DNA of 64,000 nucleotides, from positions 248,001 to 312,000 of the forward strand of contig NZ_RJWA01000003.1 in NCBI RefSeq assembly GCF_003762835.1, read 5' to 3'. Within the stretch, counting starts at the first letter, position 1; each line of letters begins with the position of its first letter. The position numbers and the translations under genes are program-made. Below the pieces are notes generated by a model that ran no database searches, was not told the DNA's origin, and worked only from the letters and a program-made list of their open reading frames with translations. The DNA is from Micromonospora sp. HM5-17 (GTDB lineage Bacteria; Actinomycetota; Actinomycetes; Mycobacteriales; Micromonosporaceae). Shown here piece after piece: positions 46,715 to 56,493 of this stretch.

Positions 46715-47282
46715 GCGGGCCGCCCGGCCGGCCGGGACGGAGCGGTTCGGACGAGCCGCCACAGCCACGTCCGGTCACGGTGGCGCGTCCGGTCGGTCCA
46801 CCGTCGTCGACCGGTGGTCGGGCCGTCTGCACGGAGCGCGTAATCCGGCATCTCGCCCGTGCCGTCGTCTTCGGACCGGGTCATCGGCGCTCTGTCCGCG
46901 CCGTTGTCGCCGGGGCCCGGCCGGCGGCGGTCGACCGCGCCACAGTCGGGTGGACGCGGGAGCGTAGGGTTACCACGGTTCCGGTACCGTTCGATGCGTC
47001 GCGGGTGCGGGGGCACCGGATCCGGCGCGAGCAGCGGTTTCTGGATGCGGGCTCCAACAGCCAGGATGAACGTGGACAGGACGTGTCACTACGCTGGGTT
47101 ACCCCGAAAGGGCAATGTGCTGCCAGAACGTGGGGATATTTCGGTGCGCTCGCGCTTGGTGACAGCCTGGGCTTTCTCTTTGAGTTGTGGCGTGATGGAA
47201 TCTCGGGGGTCCGACCCGGCCGGGTCGGTCGTGCAGCGGTGCCCTCGGTCCGCGGCGGGGCGCTGGATGGGAAGGCGGTGAC
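46715..47282. other. Long intergenic region before the Cvn operon
   Basis: 570 bases with somewhat lower GC in the last 250. A -10-like TAGGGT lies at 46965-46970, with a dyad ACGGT/ACCGT (46975-46979, 46986-46990) just after it. The longest frame here (46859-47281) has atypical composition and no family resemblance, so I read the stretch as promoter plus a long leader for the kinase operon. Confidence 0.4.
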
Positions 47283-50200
47283 GTGAGCAAGCGGCCGAAG
47301 AGACCAGATCCGGTCCTGTCGCGTCTCCGCTCGCCGATCGGCCGGCTTCGTGACATGCCGATCTGGTCGAAGCTCGGTCTGATCATGATCGCGCCGACCA
47401 TCGCCGTCGTGGTGGTCGGTACGACCGGGATCATCGACCACCTGCAACGGCTCGAGGACGCCGGCCGGGCGGACAACCTGGCCGCGCTCTCCCAGGCCTC
47501 GGGCGAACTCGTGCACAACCTGCAGGACGAGCGGGCCGGGGCCGTGCTGCTGCTCGGCGCGCGTACCGAGGCGAACCGGCAGAAGTACCTCGACGGCTAC
47601 ACCGAGGTGCACAAGCGCGTCGACGGCGCCAAGGGGCCGTACTCGGAGCGCCGGGCAGAGCTGGACGGGCTGCCCGCCAACTTCGAGGCCCTGCTGAGCC
47701 GGATCGACCAGGGCCTCAGCGACCTGCCCGGGATCCGCAGCCAGGTCGTCAACGAGAAGCTCAAGCTGACCGACGCGGCGCAGTCGTACGAGGGTCTGAT
47801 CAACGACCTGCTCGACATGCGTGACCTGGCCTCGCAGCTCGCCGGTGACACCAGCCTGAGTGACCGGATGCGCGCCGCCGCCGCGACCTCCCGGGCCAAG
47901 GAATATCTGTCGATGCGCCGGGTGGTGGTGCACCGTGCGCTGATCGACGGTCGGCTGACCCCGGCGCTGCGGACCGACTTCATCGCGACCGAGACCGGTC
48001 AGCAGCAGGCGTTGCAGAGCTTCGAGGCCGTCGCCAGCCGCGACGAGGCGGACTTCTACGAGCAGGTGGTCGCCGGCGCCGACCAGCGGGAGGCCGACAC
48101 CTACAGCGGCTGGGTCCGCGGCAAGACCAACGAGAGCATGGCGGACGCCCCGTTCGACGCGGACGACTGGGACGCCGCGATGGTCGGCAACGCCCAGCTC
48201 ATCCGTGAGGTCGAGGCGAAACTCGACGCCGACGTGCTCCGGCTGGCCGGTGCGCTGCGCGACGACGTACGTCAGCAGGTGCTCCTGGAGACCGGCCTGC
48301 TGCTCAGCATGCTGCTGGTGGCGATCCTCTTCGCGTACCTGGTGGCCCGCTCGATGGCACGGTCGCTGCGGGAACTGCGGCAGGGCGCGCTCGCCATCGC
48401 CGAGCACGGTCTGCCGCACGCCGTGTCCCGGCTGCGGGATCCGAAGCTCATCGCGCAGATGTCCCCCGTCCAGCTGGCCAACCAGATCGCCGAGCCGATG
48501 CCGGTGCGAAGCAGGGACGAGTTCGGCCAGGTCACCGAGGCGTTCAACGCCGTCCACCTGGAGGCGGTCCGGACCGCCGCGGAGCAGGCCCAGCTGCGCG
48601 CCTCGGTCTCGACGATGTTCGTCAACCTCGCCCGCCGGTCACAGATCCTGGTCGACCGGCTGATCGGCCACCTCGACCGGCTGGAGCGCGGCGAGGAGGA
48701 CCCGGACCGGCTGGCCGAGCTCTTCCAGCTCGACCACCTGGCCACGCGGATGCGGCGTAACGACGAGAACCTGCTGGTTCTTGCCGGAGCCGACTCGACC
48801 CGGGTGCAGCGGGAGCCGGCCGCGCTGATCGACGTGCTCCGTGCCGCGCAGTCCGAGGTCGAGCACTACACCCGGATCGAGTTCGGGATGGTGGACCGGG
48901 ACATCGAGGTCCAGGCACCGGCCGTCAACGACCTCGTCCACCTGGTCGCGGAGCTCTTCGACAACGCCACCGCGTTCTCCCCACCGGACTCGCAGGTGCT
49001 GGTGGAGGCGCGCCGGGTCGGCGACCGCGCGACGCTGTACGTCGAGGACCGCGGCATCGGCATCAGCCCGGAGCAGTTGGAGGAGCTCAACGAACGGCTC
49101 GCCAATCCGCCCGACGTCGACGTGACCGTCTCCCGGATGATGGGTCTGGTCGTGGTCGCGCGGCTGGCGTCCCGGCACGGAGTCCGCGTCGAGCTGCGTC
49201 CCGGCACCGACCGGGGCACCGTCGCGGACGTGACCCTGCCCGCGTCGATGCTGATCCCGCGGGCGCTGACCGGTCGTACCGGACAGGTGGGTGCTCTCCC
49301 GACCGCCACGCCGCCGCCCGCGCAGCCGGCACGCTCGATGTTCAACGCCCCGCTCGCGTTGGAGAGCGGGCCTGGCGCCTCGGTCTCCCGCCCCGCCGAC
49401 CCCGATCCGGCCCCGTCGGGCCGGCCGTTCGAACCGGCCATGAACGGTGGGGCGAGCGGCCCGGCACGGGGCCTGCCGGCCTGGTCGGACCTCACCGGTG
49501 CCCGGTCCGTCCGTAACAGGGTCGACCCGTTCACGCCCCGGATCCCGGACAGCCGGGACGTGGAGCCACTGCCGCAACGGCGGGCCACCGAGCAGAGCCC
49601 GGCCGGCGAGACGATGTCCGGCTTCACCATCCCCCGGCAGCGCTCCGCAACGCCCGAGCCGCCGGCGGCCAGTGGCCCACTGGCGGTGCCCCCGGTCGCG
49701 GCGCCCGCGCCGTCGGTCCCGCCCGGGCCGCCCCCGGCCCCGGCGACACCTCCGCCGGCTCCCGCCGTCCCGGCGGCGTCGGCGTTCTCGGTGCCGCCCG
49801 TCTCAGCACCACCCGTCTCGACTCCGCCCCCGCTGGACGCGCCGTCCCCGGCGCCGTCCGCCCCCGCTGCGCCGTTCAGCGCCGCGCCCTCGCCGTCGGC
49901 TCCGCCACCGGCGACGCCTGCGCAGCCGGCGGCGTCCGCGCCGGCCGCCGGGGCACCTCCGGCGTGGCCGCCGGTCAACACGCCCGAACCGGAGTCCAGC
50001 GCGCCGCCCGTGCCCGAGCGGCTGGCGGCCGCCCTGGACATGACCGCGGAACTGCCCCGGATGGCGCGGCCGGAGACGGCTCGGCCGGCGACGGAGCCAC
50101 CGGCTACTGTGGAGCCTCGGCCGAAGTTCGCCGACGAGACCATGGAACTGCCGATCTTCCGCGAGGTGGAGTCGGCCTGGTTCCGGACCCGCCGAAAGCC

Positions 50201-50738
50201 GGAGGAGACCGGTGCACAAAACGGTTCCGTCGCCAGCCCGGGGGCCAGCCAGGCCCCCTCGGGTAACGGCGCGGGCCCGGAGGCGGGACAGACGTCAACC
50301 GCACCGACAGGCGGCGCAGCGATGGTGGACCCCTCGATGGCCGCAGGGCAGAGCCCTGGCGGCGCCGCCGGTCATGGTGCCGGTGGACCGACCGAGACGG
50401 CGAGCGGCTGGCGAACGGCGGCCGACGAGGGTTGGCGCGCCGCCATGGCGGCCAGTGCGGCGGCCGCGGCCTTCAGCGGTCAGACCACCCGGGCCGGGCT
50501 GCCGAAGCGGGTGCCGATGGCCCAGCTGGTGCCTGGAGCCGTGGAGAGGCCGACCGCCTCGGTGCAGCGCCGTACGCCGGAGGCGGTACGTGGACTGCTG
50601 TCCGCGTACCACCGTGGGGTGCAGCGTGGCCGCACGCACCCGACGGACGACCAGTCGGCCAGGCTGGGGGCGGTCCCGGTCGAACAGGTCGACGTGGGCC
50701 CCGCGAACGCAAGCGGCCAGAAGGAGCATGAAGGATGA
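47283..50738 (+). CDS. Cvn-type sensor histidine kinase with nitrate/nitrite-sensing-like domain and long C-terminal tail
   Basis: 1151 residues. Membrane segment at about 28-50, an extracytoplasmic helical NIT-type sensor domain (about 55-330), second membrane segment (334-357), HAMP-like linker, a dimerisation helix pair ([22 protein letters not shown]) and an ATPase domain with N box [16 protein letters not shown] (about 553), G1 EDRGIGIS and G2 [15 protein letters not shown]. From about 660 to 950 it is Pro/Ala/Ser-rich and disordered. A C-terminal module follows (SAWF at 964-967, [14 protein letters not shown] at 1072-1085). That module recurs in the protein at 54165-56435. First gene of a CvnA-B-C-D set; no response regulator is adjacent. 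Confidence 0.9.
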   Translation: MSKRPKRPDPVLSRLRSPIGRLRDMPIWSKLGLIMIAPTIAVVVVGTTGIIDHLQRLEDAGRADNLAALSQASGELVHNLQDERAGAVLLLGARTEANRQKYLDGYTEVHKRVDGAKGPYSERRAELDGLPANFEALLSRIDQGLSDLPGIRSQVVNEKLKLTDAAQSYEGLINDLLDMRDLASQLAGDTSLSDRMRAAAATSRAKEYLSMRRVVVHRALIDGRLTPALRTDFIATETGQQQALQSFEAVASRDEADFYEQVVAGADQREADTYSGWVRGKTNESMADAPFDADDWDAAMVGNAQLIREVEAKLDADVLRLAGALRDDVRQQVLLETGLLLSMLLVAILFAYLVARSMARSLRELRQGALAIAEHGLPHAVSRLRDPKLIAQMSPVQLANQIAEPMPVRSRDEFGQVTEAFNAVHLEAVRTAAEQAQLRASVSTMFVNLARRSQILVDRLIGHLDRLERGEEDPDRLAELFQLDHLATRMRRNDENLLVLAGADSTRVQREPAALIDVLRAAQSEVEHYTRIEFGMVDRDIEVQAPAVNDLVHLVAELFDNATAFSPPDSQVLVEARRVGDRATLYVEDRGIGISPEQLEELNERLANPPDVDVTVSRMMGLVVVARLASRHGVRVELRPGTDRGTVADVTLPASMLIPRALTGRTGQVGALPTATPPPAQPARSMFNAPLALESGPGASVSRPADPDPAPSGRPFEPAMNGGASGPARGLPAWSDLTGARSVRNRVDPFTPRIPDSRDVEPLPQRRATEQSPAGETMSGFTIPRQRSATPEPPAASGPLAVPPVAAPAPSVPPGPPPAPATPPPAPAVPAASAFSVPPVSAPPVSTPPPLDAPSPAPSAPAAPFSAAPSPSAPPPATPAQPAASAPAAGAPPAWPPVNTPEPESSAPPVPERLAAALDMTAELPRMARPETARPATEPPATVEPRPKFADETMELPIFREVESAWFRTRRKPEETGAQNGSVASPGASQAPSGNGAGPEAGQTSTAPTGGAAMVDPSMAAGQSPGGAAGHGAGGPTETASGWRTAADEGWRAAMAASAAAAAFSGQTTRAGLPKRVPMAQLVPGAVERPTASVQRRTPEAVRGLLSAYHRGVQRGRTHPTDDQSARLGAVPVEQVDVGPANASGQKEHEG

Positions 50739-51139
50739 CATCTACGCAGGATCTTGGTTGGCTTCTAGCCAACTTCGCCGATCGTGTGCCCGGCGTCGCC
50801 CACGCGGTCGCCGTCTCCGCGGACGGCCTGCTCCTGGCGGCGTCACGGGACCTGCCGCGCGATCGCGCGGACCAGCTCGCCGCGATCGCATCCGGCCTGG
50901 TCAGCCTCACTCAGGGCGCGGCGCGGTGCTTCGAGGGTGGGGCGGTGTTGCAGACGGTCGTCGAGATGGACAATGGTTTCCTGTTCCTGATGTCCATCTC
51001 GGACGGGTCGTCCTTCGCGGTGCTCGCTGCCCGGAACTGTGACGTCGGGCAGGTGGGGTACGAGATGGCATTGCTCGTCGACCGGGTGGGTGACGCGTTG
51101 ACGCCACCCCCGCGGGCCGCCGCGGGGATGCTGAGCTAG
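50735..51139 (+). CDS. Roadblock/LC7 domain protein (CvnB type)
   Basis: 134 residues, a single roadblock/MglB-like fold that often acts as a GAP or scaffold for small GTPases. [35 protein letters not shown] and [17 protein letters not shown] are family features. The ATG overlaps the kinase stop (ATGA). Its GTPase partner is encoded two genes on. Confidence 0.9.
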   Translation: MTSTQDLGWLLANFADRVPGVAHAVAVSADGLLLAASRDLPRDRADQLAAIASGLVSLTQGAARCFEGGAVLQTVVEMDNGFLFLMSISDGSSFAVLAARNCDVGQVGYEMALLVDRVGDALTPPPRAAAGMLS

Positions 51140-51237
51140 CCGGTACGCGGCTGGTGCGCGCTGCCAGCCGGTGCGACGACAATGGAACGACGACGAACTC
51201 CATGGTTGGAGTCTCAGGTACGGCGAGGAGGGGGTGA

Positions 51238-51627
51238 GTGGCGATGATGGCCGAACGGGACGAGCCGACCGGCGCGTTGGTACGGCCATACGCCGTCACC
51301 CGCGGTCGAACCCGCCCGAGGCTCGACATCGCCCTGGAGGCGCTCGTCGAGACGACGGCGCGCGGTCGGTCCGCCGGGAGGAACGGCACTGGTGGCCAGG
51401 GCCGGGAGCATCAATACATCGCCGCGCTGTGTGATGGTCGACTGCAGTCGCTCGCGGAGATCGCGGCGCGGATGCAGCTGCCGCTCGGAGTGGCTCGGGT
51501 TCTGATCGCCGACATGGCCGCGGACGGCTTGGTGGCGGTGCACGAACCGACAATTTTGGACGACTCAAACGACGCGGTGGGCACTGAACTGCTGGAGAGG
51601 GTGCTGAGTGGACTTCGCAGGCTCTGA
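51238..51627 (+). CDS. DUF742 protein (CvnC type)
   Basis: 129 residues. LVRPYAVTRGRTRP and the winged-helix-like C-terminal half (LQSLAEIAARMQLPLGVARVLIADMAADGLVAVHEP) are typical of DUF742. GTG 51238 is chosen because AGGAGG ends 6 bases before it; ATG 51244 is the alternative. The 98-base gap before it holds no gene. It overlaps the following GTPase gene by 20 bases. Confidence 0.88.
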   Translation: MAMMAERDEPTGALVRPYAVTRGRTRPRLDIALEALVETTARGRSAGRNGTGGQGREHQYIAALCDGRLQSLAEIAARMQLPLGVARVLIADMAADGLVAVHEPTILDDSNDAVGTELLERVLSGLRRL

Positions 51628-52216
51628 CATGTCGCACCGCCCGCCGGCCGGGCGCGTGACATCGGCGAAGATCGTCATCGCCGGTGGCTTTGGTGTCGGC
51701 AAGACGACACTGGTCGGCTCGGTCTCGGAGATTACGCCGCTGACCACCGAGGCGATCATGACGTCGGCCGGCGTAGGCGTCGGCGACACGCGGCAGGTTC
51801 CGGGAAAGACGACCACGACGGTCGCCATGGACTTTGGCCGTATCACGATCGACCGGGATCTGATCCTCTACCTGTTCGGCACCCCGGGCCAGACGCGGTT
51901 CTGGTTCATGTGGGACGAACTGGTGCGGGGGGCGATCGGCGCCGTGGTCCTGGTGGACACCCGCCGACTGGCGGACTGCTTCGCGGCGATCGACTTCTTC
52001 GAGCACCGGCGGCTGCCGTACCTCGTGGCGATCAACTGCTTCGACGGTATGCAGTACCACGACCCGCAGGACGTGCGGGACGCGCTGGCGATCTCGAACG
52101 ACGTTCCGGTGGTCCCCTGCGACGCCCGGAACCGGGAGTCGACCAAGCACGTCCTCATCTCGCTGGTCGAGTACGTGCTCACCATGCGCCGCTCCCGCGC
52201 CGTCGCGCCGGCCTGA
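51608..52216 (+). CDS. Small Ras-like GTP/ATP-binding protein (CvnD type)
   Basis: 202 residues. P-loop GGFGVGKTT, Thr in the switch-I-like TTTTVAMDFGRI, G3-like FGTPGQTRFWFMWDELVRG. The G4 position reads INCFD instead of NKxD, as often seen in this bacterial family, so guanine specificity is not assured. GTG start inside the DUF742 gene. With the kinase, roadblock and DUF742 proteins it forms a conservon, a membrane-associated complex compared to eukaryotic G-protein systems. Confidence 0.9.
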   Translation: MDFAGSDMSHRPPAGRVTSAKIVIAGGFGVGKTTLVGSVSEITPLTTEAIMTSAGVGVGDTRQVPGKTTTTVAMDFGRITIDRDLILYLFGTPGQTRFWFMWDELVRGAIGAVVLVDTRRLADCFAAIDFFEHRRLPYLVAINCFDGMQYHDPQDVRDALAISNDVPVVPCDARNRESTKHVLISLVEYVLTMRRSRAVAPA

Positions 52217-52303
52217 CCACAGCGCGTCGACGCGCCACACCGACCACCGGGGACTCCCGGCTGTGGTCGCTGTCATCGCCGCTGCCCGTTGCGTGGTCTC
52301 CCT

Positions 52304-52334
52304 GCCGGCCGGTGCTGCCCCTCCACCGGCCGGC
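52304..52334. terminator. Hairpin between the Cvn operon and the convergent lipoprotein gene
   Basis: GCCGGCCGGTG and CACCGGCCGGC, 11 exact base pairs with a 9-base loop. A wider inverted repeat CGGGAGCCGG/CCGGCTCCCG (52361-52370 with 52429-52438) follows it in the same 245-base gap. Confidence 0.55.
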
Positions 52335-52461
52335 GGGCGACAACCGCGCGGCGGACCTCCCGGGAGCCGGCGCGGTGTCCGGACGACGTCCCACCCGGGC
52401 GCACCCCGGACGTCGCGTCGGGACCCCACCGGCTCCCGGCCCGTCAGCAGCCGTCGACCGG

Positions 52462-53673
52462 TCAGGAGACCCGGCTCCACGCACCGCTGGCCACGGTGAA
52501 GACGCCGAGGGAGTCCGGCTCCATGCCGCCGTGGCGGATCGGGGAGAAGGAGTACGCCCCCGCGATACCCTCGGTCACCTGGGTGGCGAGATAGGCCCGG
52601 ATCCGGCCGCGGTCGACACTCTTGCCGCGTCGGGCCGCGTCCGCGATCAGTCGGATCGCGTCCGCTCCGTAGGGAGCAAAGCCGCTGAACGAGCCGTGCT
52701 GGTGGAGATAGCGGTAGATGAAGTCCCGGCGGGCCAGCCCGGCGGTGGTGGTGTTCGTCAGTGAGGATCCGCTCAACGAGACCGGGTGTACGACGTACGC
52801 GCCCTCGACGGCCGAGGCGTTCTCGGCGGAGAGGAACTCCTCGCTCACCGCGCCGGCGTCGAGGAAGAGCCCTCCGGTGTAGCCGACGTGCCGGAGCGCC
52901 CGGGCCGCCGCGCCCGAGTAGGGTGAGGTGCCCCAGATGATCACCGCTTCGGGTTTCCGGGCGAGGACCGTCCGCGCTGCCGGGCCGAGGTCGGCGTCCT
53001 CGGCACGCGGCAACCGGACCACCCGAACCAGTTCCCGATCCATGCTCTTCAGGGCCGCGGTGACGGCCCGTACGCCGGAGTCACCGTGTGGCCCGGCCGC
53101 CGCCAGCAACCCGACCCGTCCGAGCCGCTGCGTGCGAATGAGCCGTACCAGGGCCCTCGCCACGTCGCGGGCCTCGGGGGTGAGCTTGTAGATGTAGGTC
53201 CGCTCGGCGAGCGGGGTGGTGAGGTTGTCGGCCGCGGCGAAGGAGATGAACGGCACCTGTTGCTGCTGGGCGGCAGGGATGATCTCCAACGAGGTCTCGG
53301 CGAGGCAGCCGCCGACGAGCGCGTGCACGTTCTCCTGGGTGGCGAGTTCGACGGTCTGCGCGGCCGCGCGTCGGGGATCGCTCGCGTTGTCTCGGATGAC
53401 CAGCCGGACGGTGCGGCGCAGGTTGCCGACCGGTACGCCCTCCTCGTTGAGCGTGTCGGCGGTGATCCGCAGCGCGCGTTCCTGAAGGACGCCGAGGAAG
53501 CGGCCGGTGCCGGTGAGTTCGAGACTGGCCCCGATGACCAGTTCCGGCTTCTGCGGCGCCCGACTCCCGGACTGCCGCTCATCCCGGCCACAGGCGGCGA
53601 GCAGACCGGTGGCTGCCGTCGCGAGGAGGCCGCGGCGGCTGAGCGTCCACGCTCCGACCGCTCGTCCCGCCAT
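52462..53673 (-). CDS. ABC transporter substrate-binding lipoprotein (LivK/Peripla_BP_6 type)
   Basis: 403 residues. Signal SRRGLLATAATGLLAAC has a twin-arginine start and a lipobox cysteine, so export may be by Tat. The mature part begins LVIGASLELTGTGRFLGVLQERAL and has VRLVIRDNASDP and ALVGGCLAETSLEIIPAAQQQQVPFISFAAAD, typical of amino-acid or amide binding proteins. No permease or ATPase lies beside it. It may therefore act as a receptor rather than a transporter part, perhaps for the neighbouring kinase; that is inference from position only. Confidence 0.85.
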   Translation of the reverse strand: MAGRAVGAWTLSRRGLLATAATGLLAACGRDERQSGSRAPQKPELVIGASLELTGTGRFLGVLQERALRITADTLNEEGVPVGNLRRTVRLVIRDNASDPRRAAAQTVELATQENVHALVGGCLAETSLEIIPAAQQQQVPFISFAAADNLTTPLAERTYIYKLTPEARDVARALVRLIRTQRLGRVGLLAAAGPHGDSGVRAVTAALKSMDRELVRVVRLPRAEDADLGPAARTVLARKPEAVIIWGTSPYSGAAARALRHVGYTGGLFLDAGAVSEEFLSAENASAVEGAYVVHPVSLSGSSLTNTTTAGLARRDFIYRYLHQHGSFSGFAPYGADAIRLIADAARRGKSVDRGRIRAYLATQVTEGIAGAYSFSPIRHGGMEPDSLGVFTVASGAWSRVS

Positions 53674-54164
53674 CCGCTGCTGCCCTTTCTGCCCTGGTCA
53701 CAGGGGTACCTCTGGCCCCGCGGGTATGGTCCCGACCGGCGCGTGGCGCCGTCAACTTCTCCCGCTGTGGCAAGAAACACCAGGTAAACCAAGGTTTCCC
53801 GCTGATTGGCCGGTCAGGTGACCGGGTCTGGCCCGATCGGTACCGCTGACCGGCCGACCGACGGAACCACGGCCGGAACGAGGGATGACCGACGGACGAC
53901 CGCCACCGGTACGCCCCACGGGGGATACGGCCCAGCGTGCCGCGCGGGCCCGGCGGCCCCGCCAGGAGCAGCGGTGCCCGGCGCGCATCGCCGCCGGGAC
54001 GATCGGCGGCCGAGGTCAGGGGCGGGGACGACGCACCCAGGGGTGAGGCACGGCGTCGCCGACGCGGGGAAGCTCCCGCGCCGGCGTGTCGCCGCGGTGC
54101 GTCGGCCCGGACGAGGGCCGTGCCCGGTCGTGGCGCGCCCGACCCGACGGTGCGGTGGTCGCGG
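53674..54164. other. Intergenic stretch without a recognisable gene
   Basis: 490 bases between two minus-strand genes. A perfect dyad GGTCA-GG-TGACC occurs near 53810. On the minus strand TTGACG followed about 20 bases later by CATACC may be the promoter of the lipoprotein gene. Frames here look like noise. Confidence 0.4.
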
Positions 54165-56435
54165 TCAGGAGCGGTAGCCCGCCGACCGGAACTCGAAGTC
54201 GGGGGCCTCCTCCCGGTCCTCGTGGTCCCGGCTGAAGTCCCAGCCGCCGGCGGCCTCCCGGCCCGGGCGCCCGCCGACCGCGAAGCCGCCGATCTCCTGG
54301 CCCCGTCGCCAACCCTGGAAGTAGCCGGTCGTGTGCGCGGCGATCCGGGCGGGGTCGCGGACGATGCGCAGCGGTCGGTCGTCGCGCAGCGGTGAGCCGG
54401 GCACCAGGTTGGCCTGCGGCACCCGCCGGGGCAGCCCGGCACTGGTCGACGCCCCGACCTGTGGCTTGGCGGCCTGCTCGGCCGCCCGCCAACCGCTGTC
54501 GGCGGTGGACGACCAGTCGACCTCGGCGTTCTCCTTGCGGTTGGTGAACCACGCCGAGCGGGTCGCCGCGAAGATCAGCAGATCGCCGTCGCCATCGTCG
54601 TCGGCGACCGGAGGTTCGCCGGGCTCGACGCCGCGCGGTGCCGCACCCGACTCCGTCTCGGTGACCGGCCGGAGCGGGTTGTCGGCGGGCAGCCCGTCGC
54701 GCGATGCCGGGTCGGGGTGTGTGGGTTCGACGAGCCGCAGTGCGGGCGGCTCCGGTGGCAGGTCGTCCGCCTGCCACGGCGGGGTCACCCGACCGTCGGC
54801 GGGCGCCCCGCTGGTCGGCCGGCTGCCGGACGGGTCGCGGTCGGCAGCCTGGCCACCGGGGTACCCCGGGTAGCCGGCCGCCCGGTCGTCGTCCCCGGAG
54901 TTGACCAGCGGCCAGTTCGCCCGGGAACCCGGCGGTGCCGGCTCGGGCCGGGTGGCGGGCAGCGAGACGGTCAGACCCGCCGCCGAGATGGTGCCGGAGG
55001 ACGTGTCCTCCCCGTTGGTCTTCGGCCGGGGCGGCACCGCGGTCGGTCGCTGCCGTTGCCGTTCGTTGCGGGCGTTGTTGAGCGCCGCCGTGGTGAGGGG
55101 GGCCCGGAATGGCTCCCCGGCGTCGGCCGGCGCGATCCCGCCGCGTTGGGCGGGAGGCATCGGAGTGATCCCCGGCGGGGGCGGCGGGGCGGAGACGGGC
55201 CGGTTCGCCCCCGTGTCGCCCTGCCAGGCCGGCGGGGCCGAGGAGGGCGGAGTCCCCCGGGAGTCACGGGGCGGCCCGGAGACCGGTGGCGTGGCGTGCG
55301 CGGCGGGCGCCATCGGCGCCCCGGCCGGGCTGACCGGCGGTGGCGCGACCGGCGGCGGTGCGACGGGGGGCGGCGCGACCGGCGGCGGACCCATCGGCTG
55401 CGGGCTGGCGGGTGCGGCCGAGGCCACCGGCTGGCGCCGGCCGCGGCGGCCCTGACCGGCGCCCCCGCCGCCCGGTCCGGCGTGGACCGAGGCCGCGGAC
55501 TGGGCGCCCTGGCGGGCCGTACGCGGGGCGTCGTCCGTCCGGGTGCCGACGCGGTCCACCAGGGTGGCGACCAGGGCGGCGCAGCCGGCGTCGCAGGCGC
55601 GGACCGCGGCGACCGCCTGCCGCACGGTCTCGGCGGACGCGGCGATGAAGGCCTTGTTGGCGTTCCGTCGAGGGGTCTCCGCGATGGCGACCTGGAGCGC
55701 GGTCACGGCCTGGGCGAGGGTCTCGGCCTCGGCGACACCGTCGGCGGCGAGGTGCGCGGCGACGGCCTCGGCCGAGACGGAGGTGTCCCGGCCCCCGCGC
55801 GCGCCGGTGCCGGAGCCGGCCAGCATGCCCGGCTCCGGAAGGGCGTCCAGAATGGCGAGGGAGACCGGCTCGGCCGGGTCCGGGTACGCCCGCAGGGCGG
55901 CGGGGTAGAGCTCCCGGAGCACCTCGCGGAGCGCGACGGCCGCGGCGTGCCGGCCGTTGGCGAGCGCCGCGTGGGCGGCGAGGACCGGTGTGACGGAGGA
56001 CAGGTCCCGGGACGGGGGCAGGGTGGCCGCGGAGAGCGCCCCGGCCTGCAGGGCTCGGGCGAGACCGACGGCGCGGCGCTCCGCCGGGCCGGACTCCCGC
56101 TCCTCCGGCGAGTCGTCGTCGGCGAACCGTTCGGCGAAGTCGTCCACCGAGTCGTCGTCGGCGATGGCCAGGGGGCGCCCCGCGGCGTTCAGCAACGAGG
56201 TGACCACGTGGTCGTCGCTGTCGGCCGCGACCGCGACGCCGCTCGGTCCGCCGCCCCGCTCGACGAGAACCGCGACGAGGCGGGCGTAGCCGGCGGGATC
56301 GTCGGTCACCTCGCAGACATGGAGTAGCCTGCCCGCGTCATCAACCACCGCAGAGGTCAGGGTCGAGCCGGCCGGAGCCGCCCCTCCCGCCGAATCCGCA
56401 GAGGCCAGACCGCAGTACACCCGCACGAGCGCCAC
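54165..56435 (-). CDS. Large protein with an IS110-transposase-like N-terminal domain and a kinase-shared C-terminal module
   Basis: 756 residues. Residues 1 to about 200 follow the IS110 (DEDD) transposase pattern: a first beta-strand pair (VRVYCGLASAD...LTSAVVDDAGRLLHVCEV), VAVAADSDDHVVTSLLNAAGRPLAIADDDSV, then a helical part LARALQAGALSAATLPPS and VALREVLRELYPAALRAYP. The acidic residues expected in IS110 seem replaced at each position I can line up. Next come a helical stretch to about 310, a long Pro-rich linker with PPPVA repeats, and a C-terminal module (SAWF 627-630, GLPRRVPQANLVPG 667-680) also present in the Cvn kinase. GTG start behind GGGAGGAGGA. Probably a domesticated, non-mobile protein. 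Confidence 0.7.
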   Translation of the reverse strand: MALVRVYCGLASADSAGGAAPAGSTLTSAVVDDAGRLLHVCEVTDDPAGYARLVAVLVERGGGPSGVAVAADSDDHVVTSLLNAAGRPLAIADDDSVDDFAERFADDDSPEERESGPAERRAVGLARALQAGALSAATLPPSRDLSSVTPVLAAHAALANGRHAAAVALREVLRELYPAALRAYPDPAEPVSLAILDALPEPGMLAGSGTGARGGRDTSVSAEAVAAHLAADGVAEAETLAQAVTALQVAIAETPRRNANKAFIAASAETVRQAVAAVRACDAGCAALVATLVDRVGTRTDDAPRTARQGAQSAASVHAGPGGGGAGQGRRGRRQPVASAAPASPQPMGPPPVAPPPVAPPPVAPPPVSPAGAPMAPAAHATPPVSGPPRDSRGTPPSSAPPAWQGDTGANRPVSAPPPPPGITPMPPAQRGGIAPADAGEPFRAPLTTAALNNARNERQRQRPTAVPPRPKTNGEDTSSGTISAAGLTVSLPATRPEPAPPGSRANWPLVNSGDDDRAAGYPGYPGGQAADRDPSGSRPTSGAPADGRVTPPWQADDLPPEPPALRLVEPTHPDPASRDGLPADNPLRPVTETESGAAPRGVEPGEPPVADDDGDGDLLIFAATRSAWFTNRKENAEVDWSSTADSGWRAAEQAAKPQVGASTSAGLPRRVPQANLVPGSPLRDDRPLRIVRDPARIAAHTTGYFQGWRRGQEIGGFAVGGRPGREAAGGWDFSRDHEDREEAPDFEFRSAGYRS
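55333..55389 (-). repeat. 15-bp tandem repeat encoding PPPVA units
   Basis: About 3.8 copies of a GC-rich 15-base unit (plus-strand ACCGGCGGTGGCGCG and variants), all in frame, giving APPPV repeats in the linker of the IS110-like protein. Copy number could vary between strains. Confidence 0.7.
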
Positions 56436-56493
56436 GGCGTCGTCCTCCTCCCGAACCCAGGTGTGCCAAAGACTGATGCTCCCTGGTGAGGGG

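Noticed and set aside
46859-47281. 140-codon frame before the Cvn kinase
   Set aside because: No ribosome-binding site or -10 box, atypical residue composition, and it ends at the kinase start; better read as a leader or promoter region.
54165-56435. Active insertion sequence
   Set aside because: Despite the IS110-like N-terminus there are no flanking repeats or boundaries, the catalytic acids seem lost and the C-terminus is unrelated to transposases.
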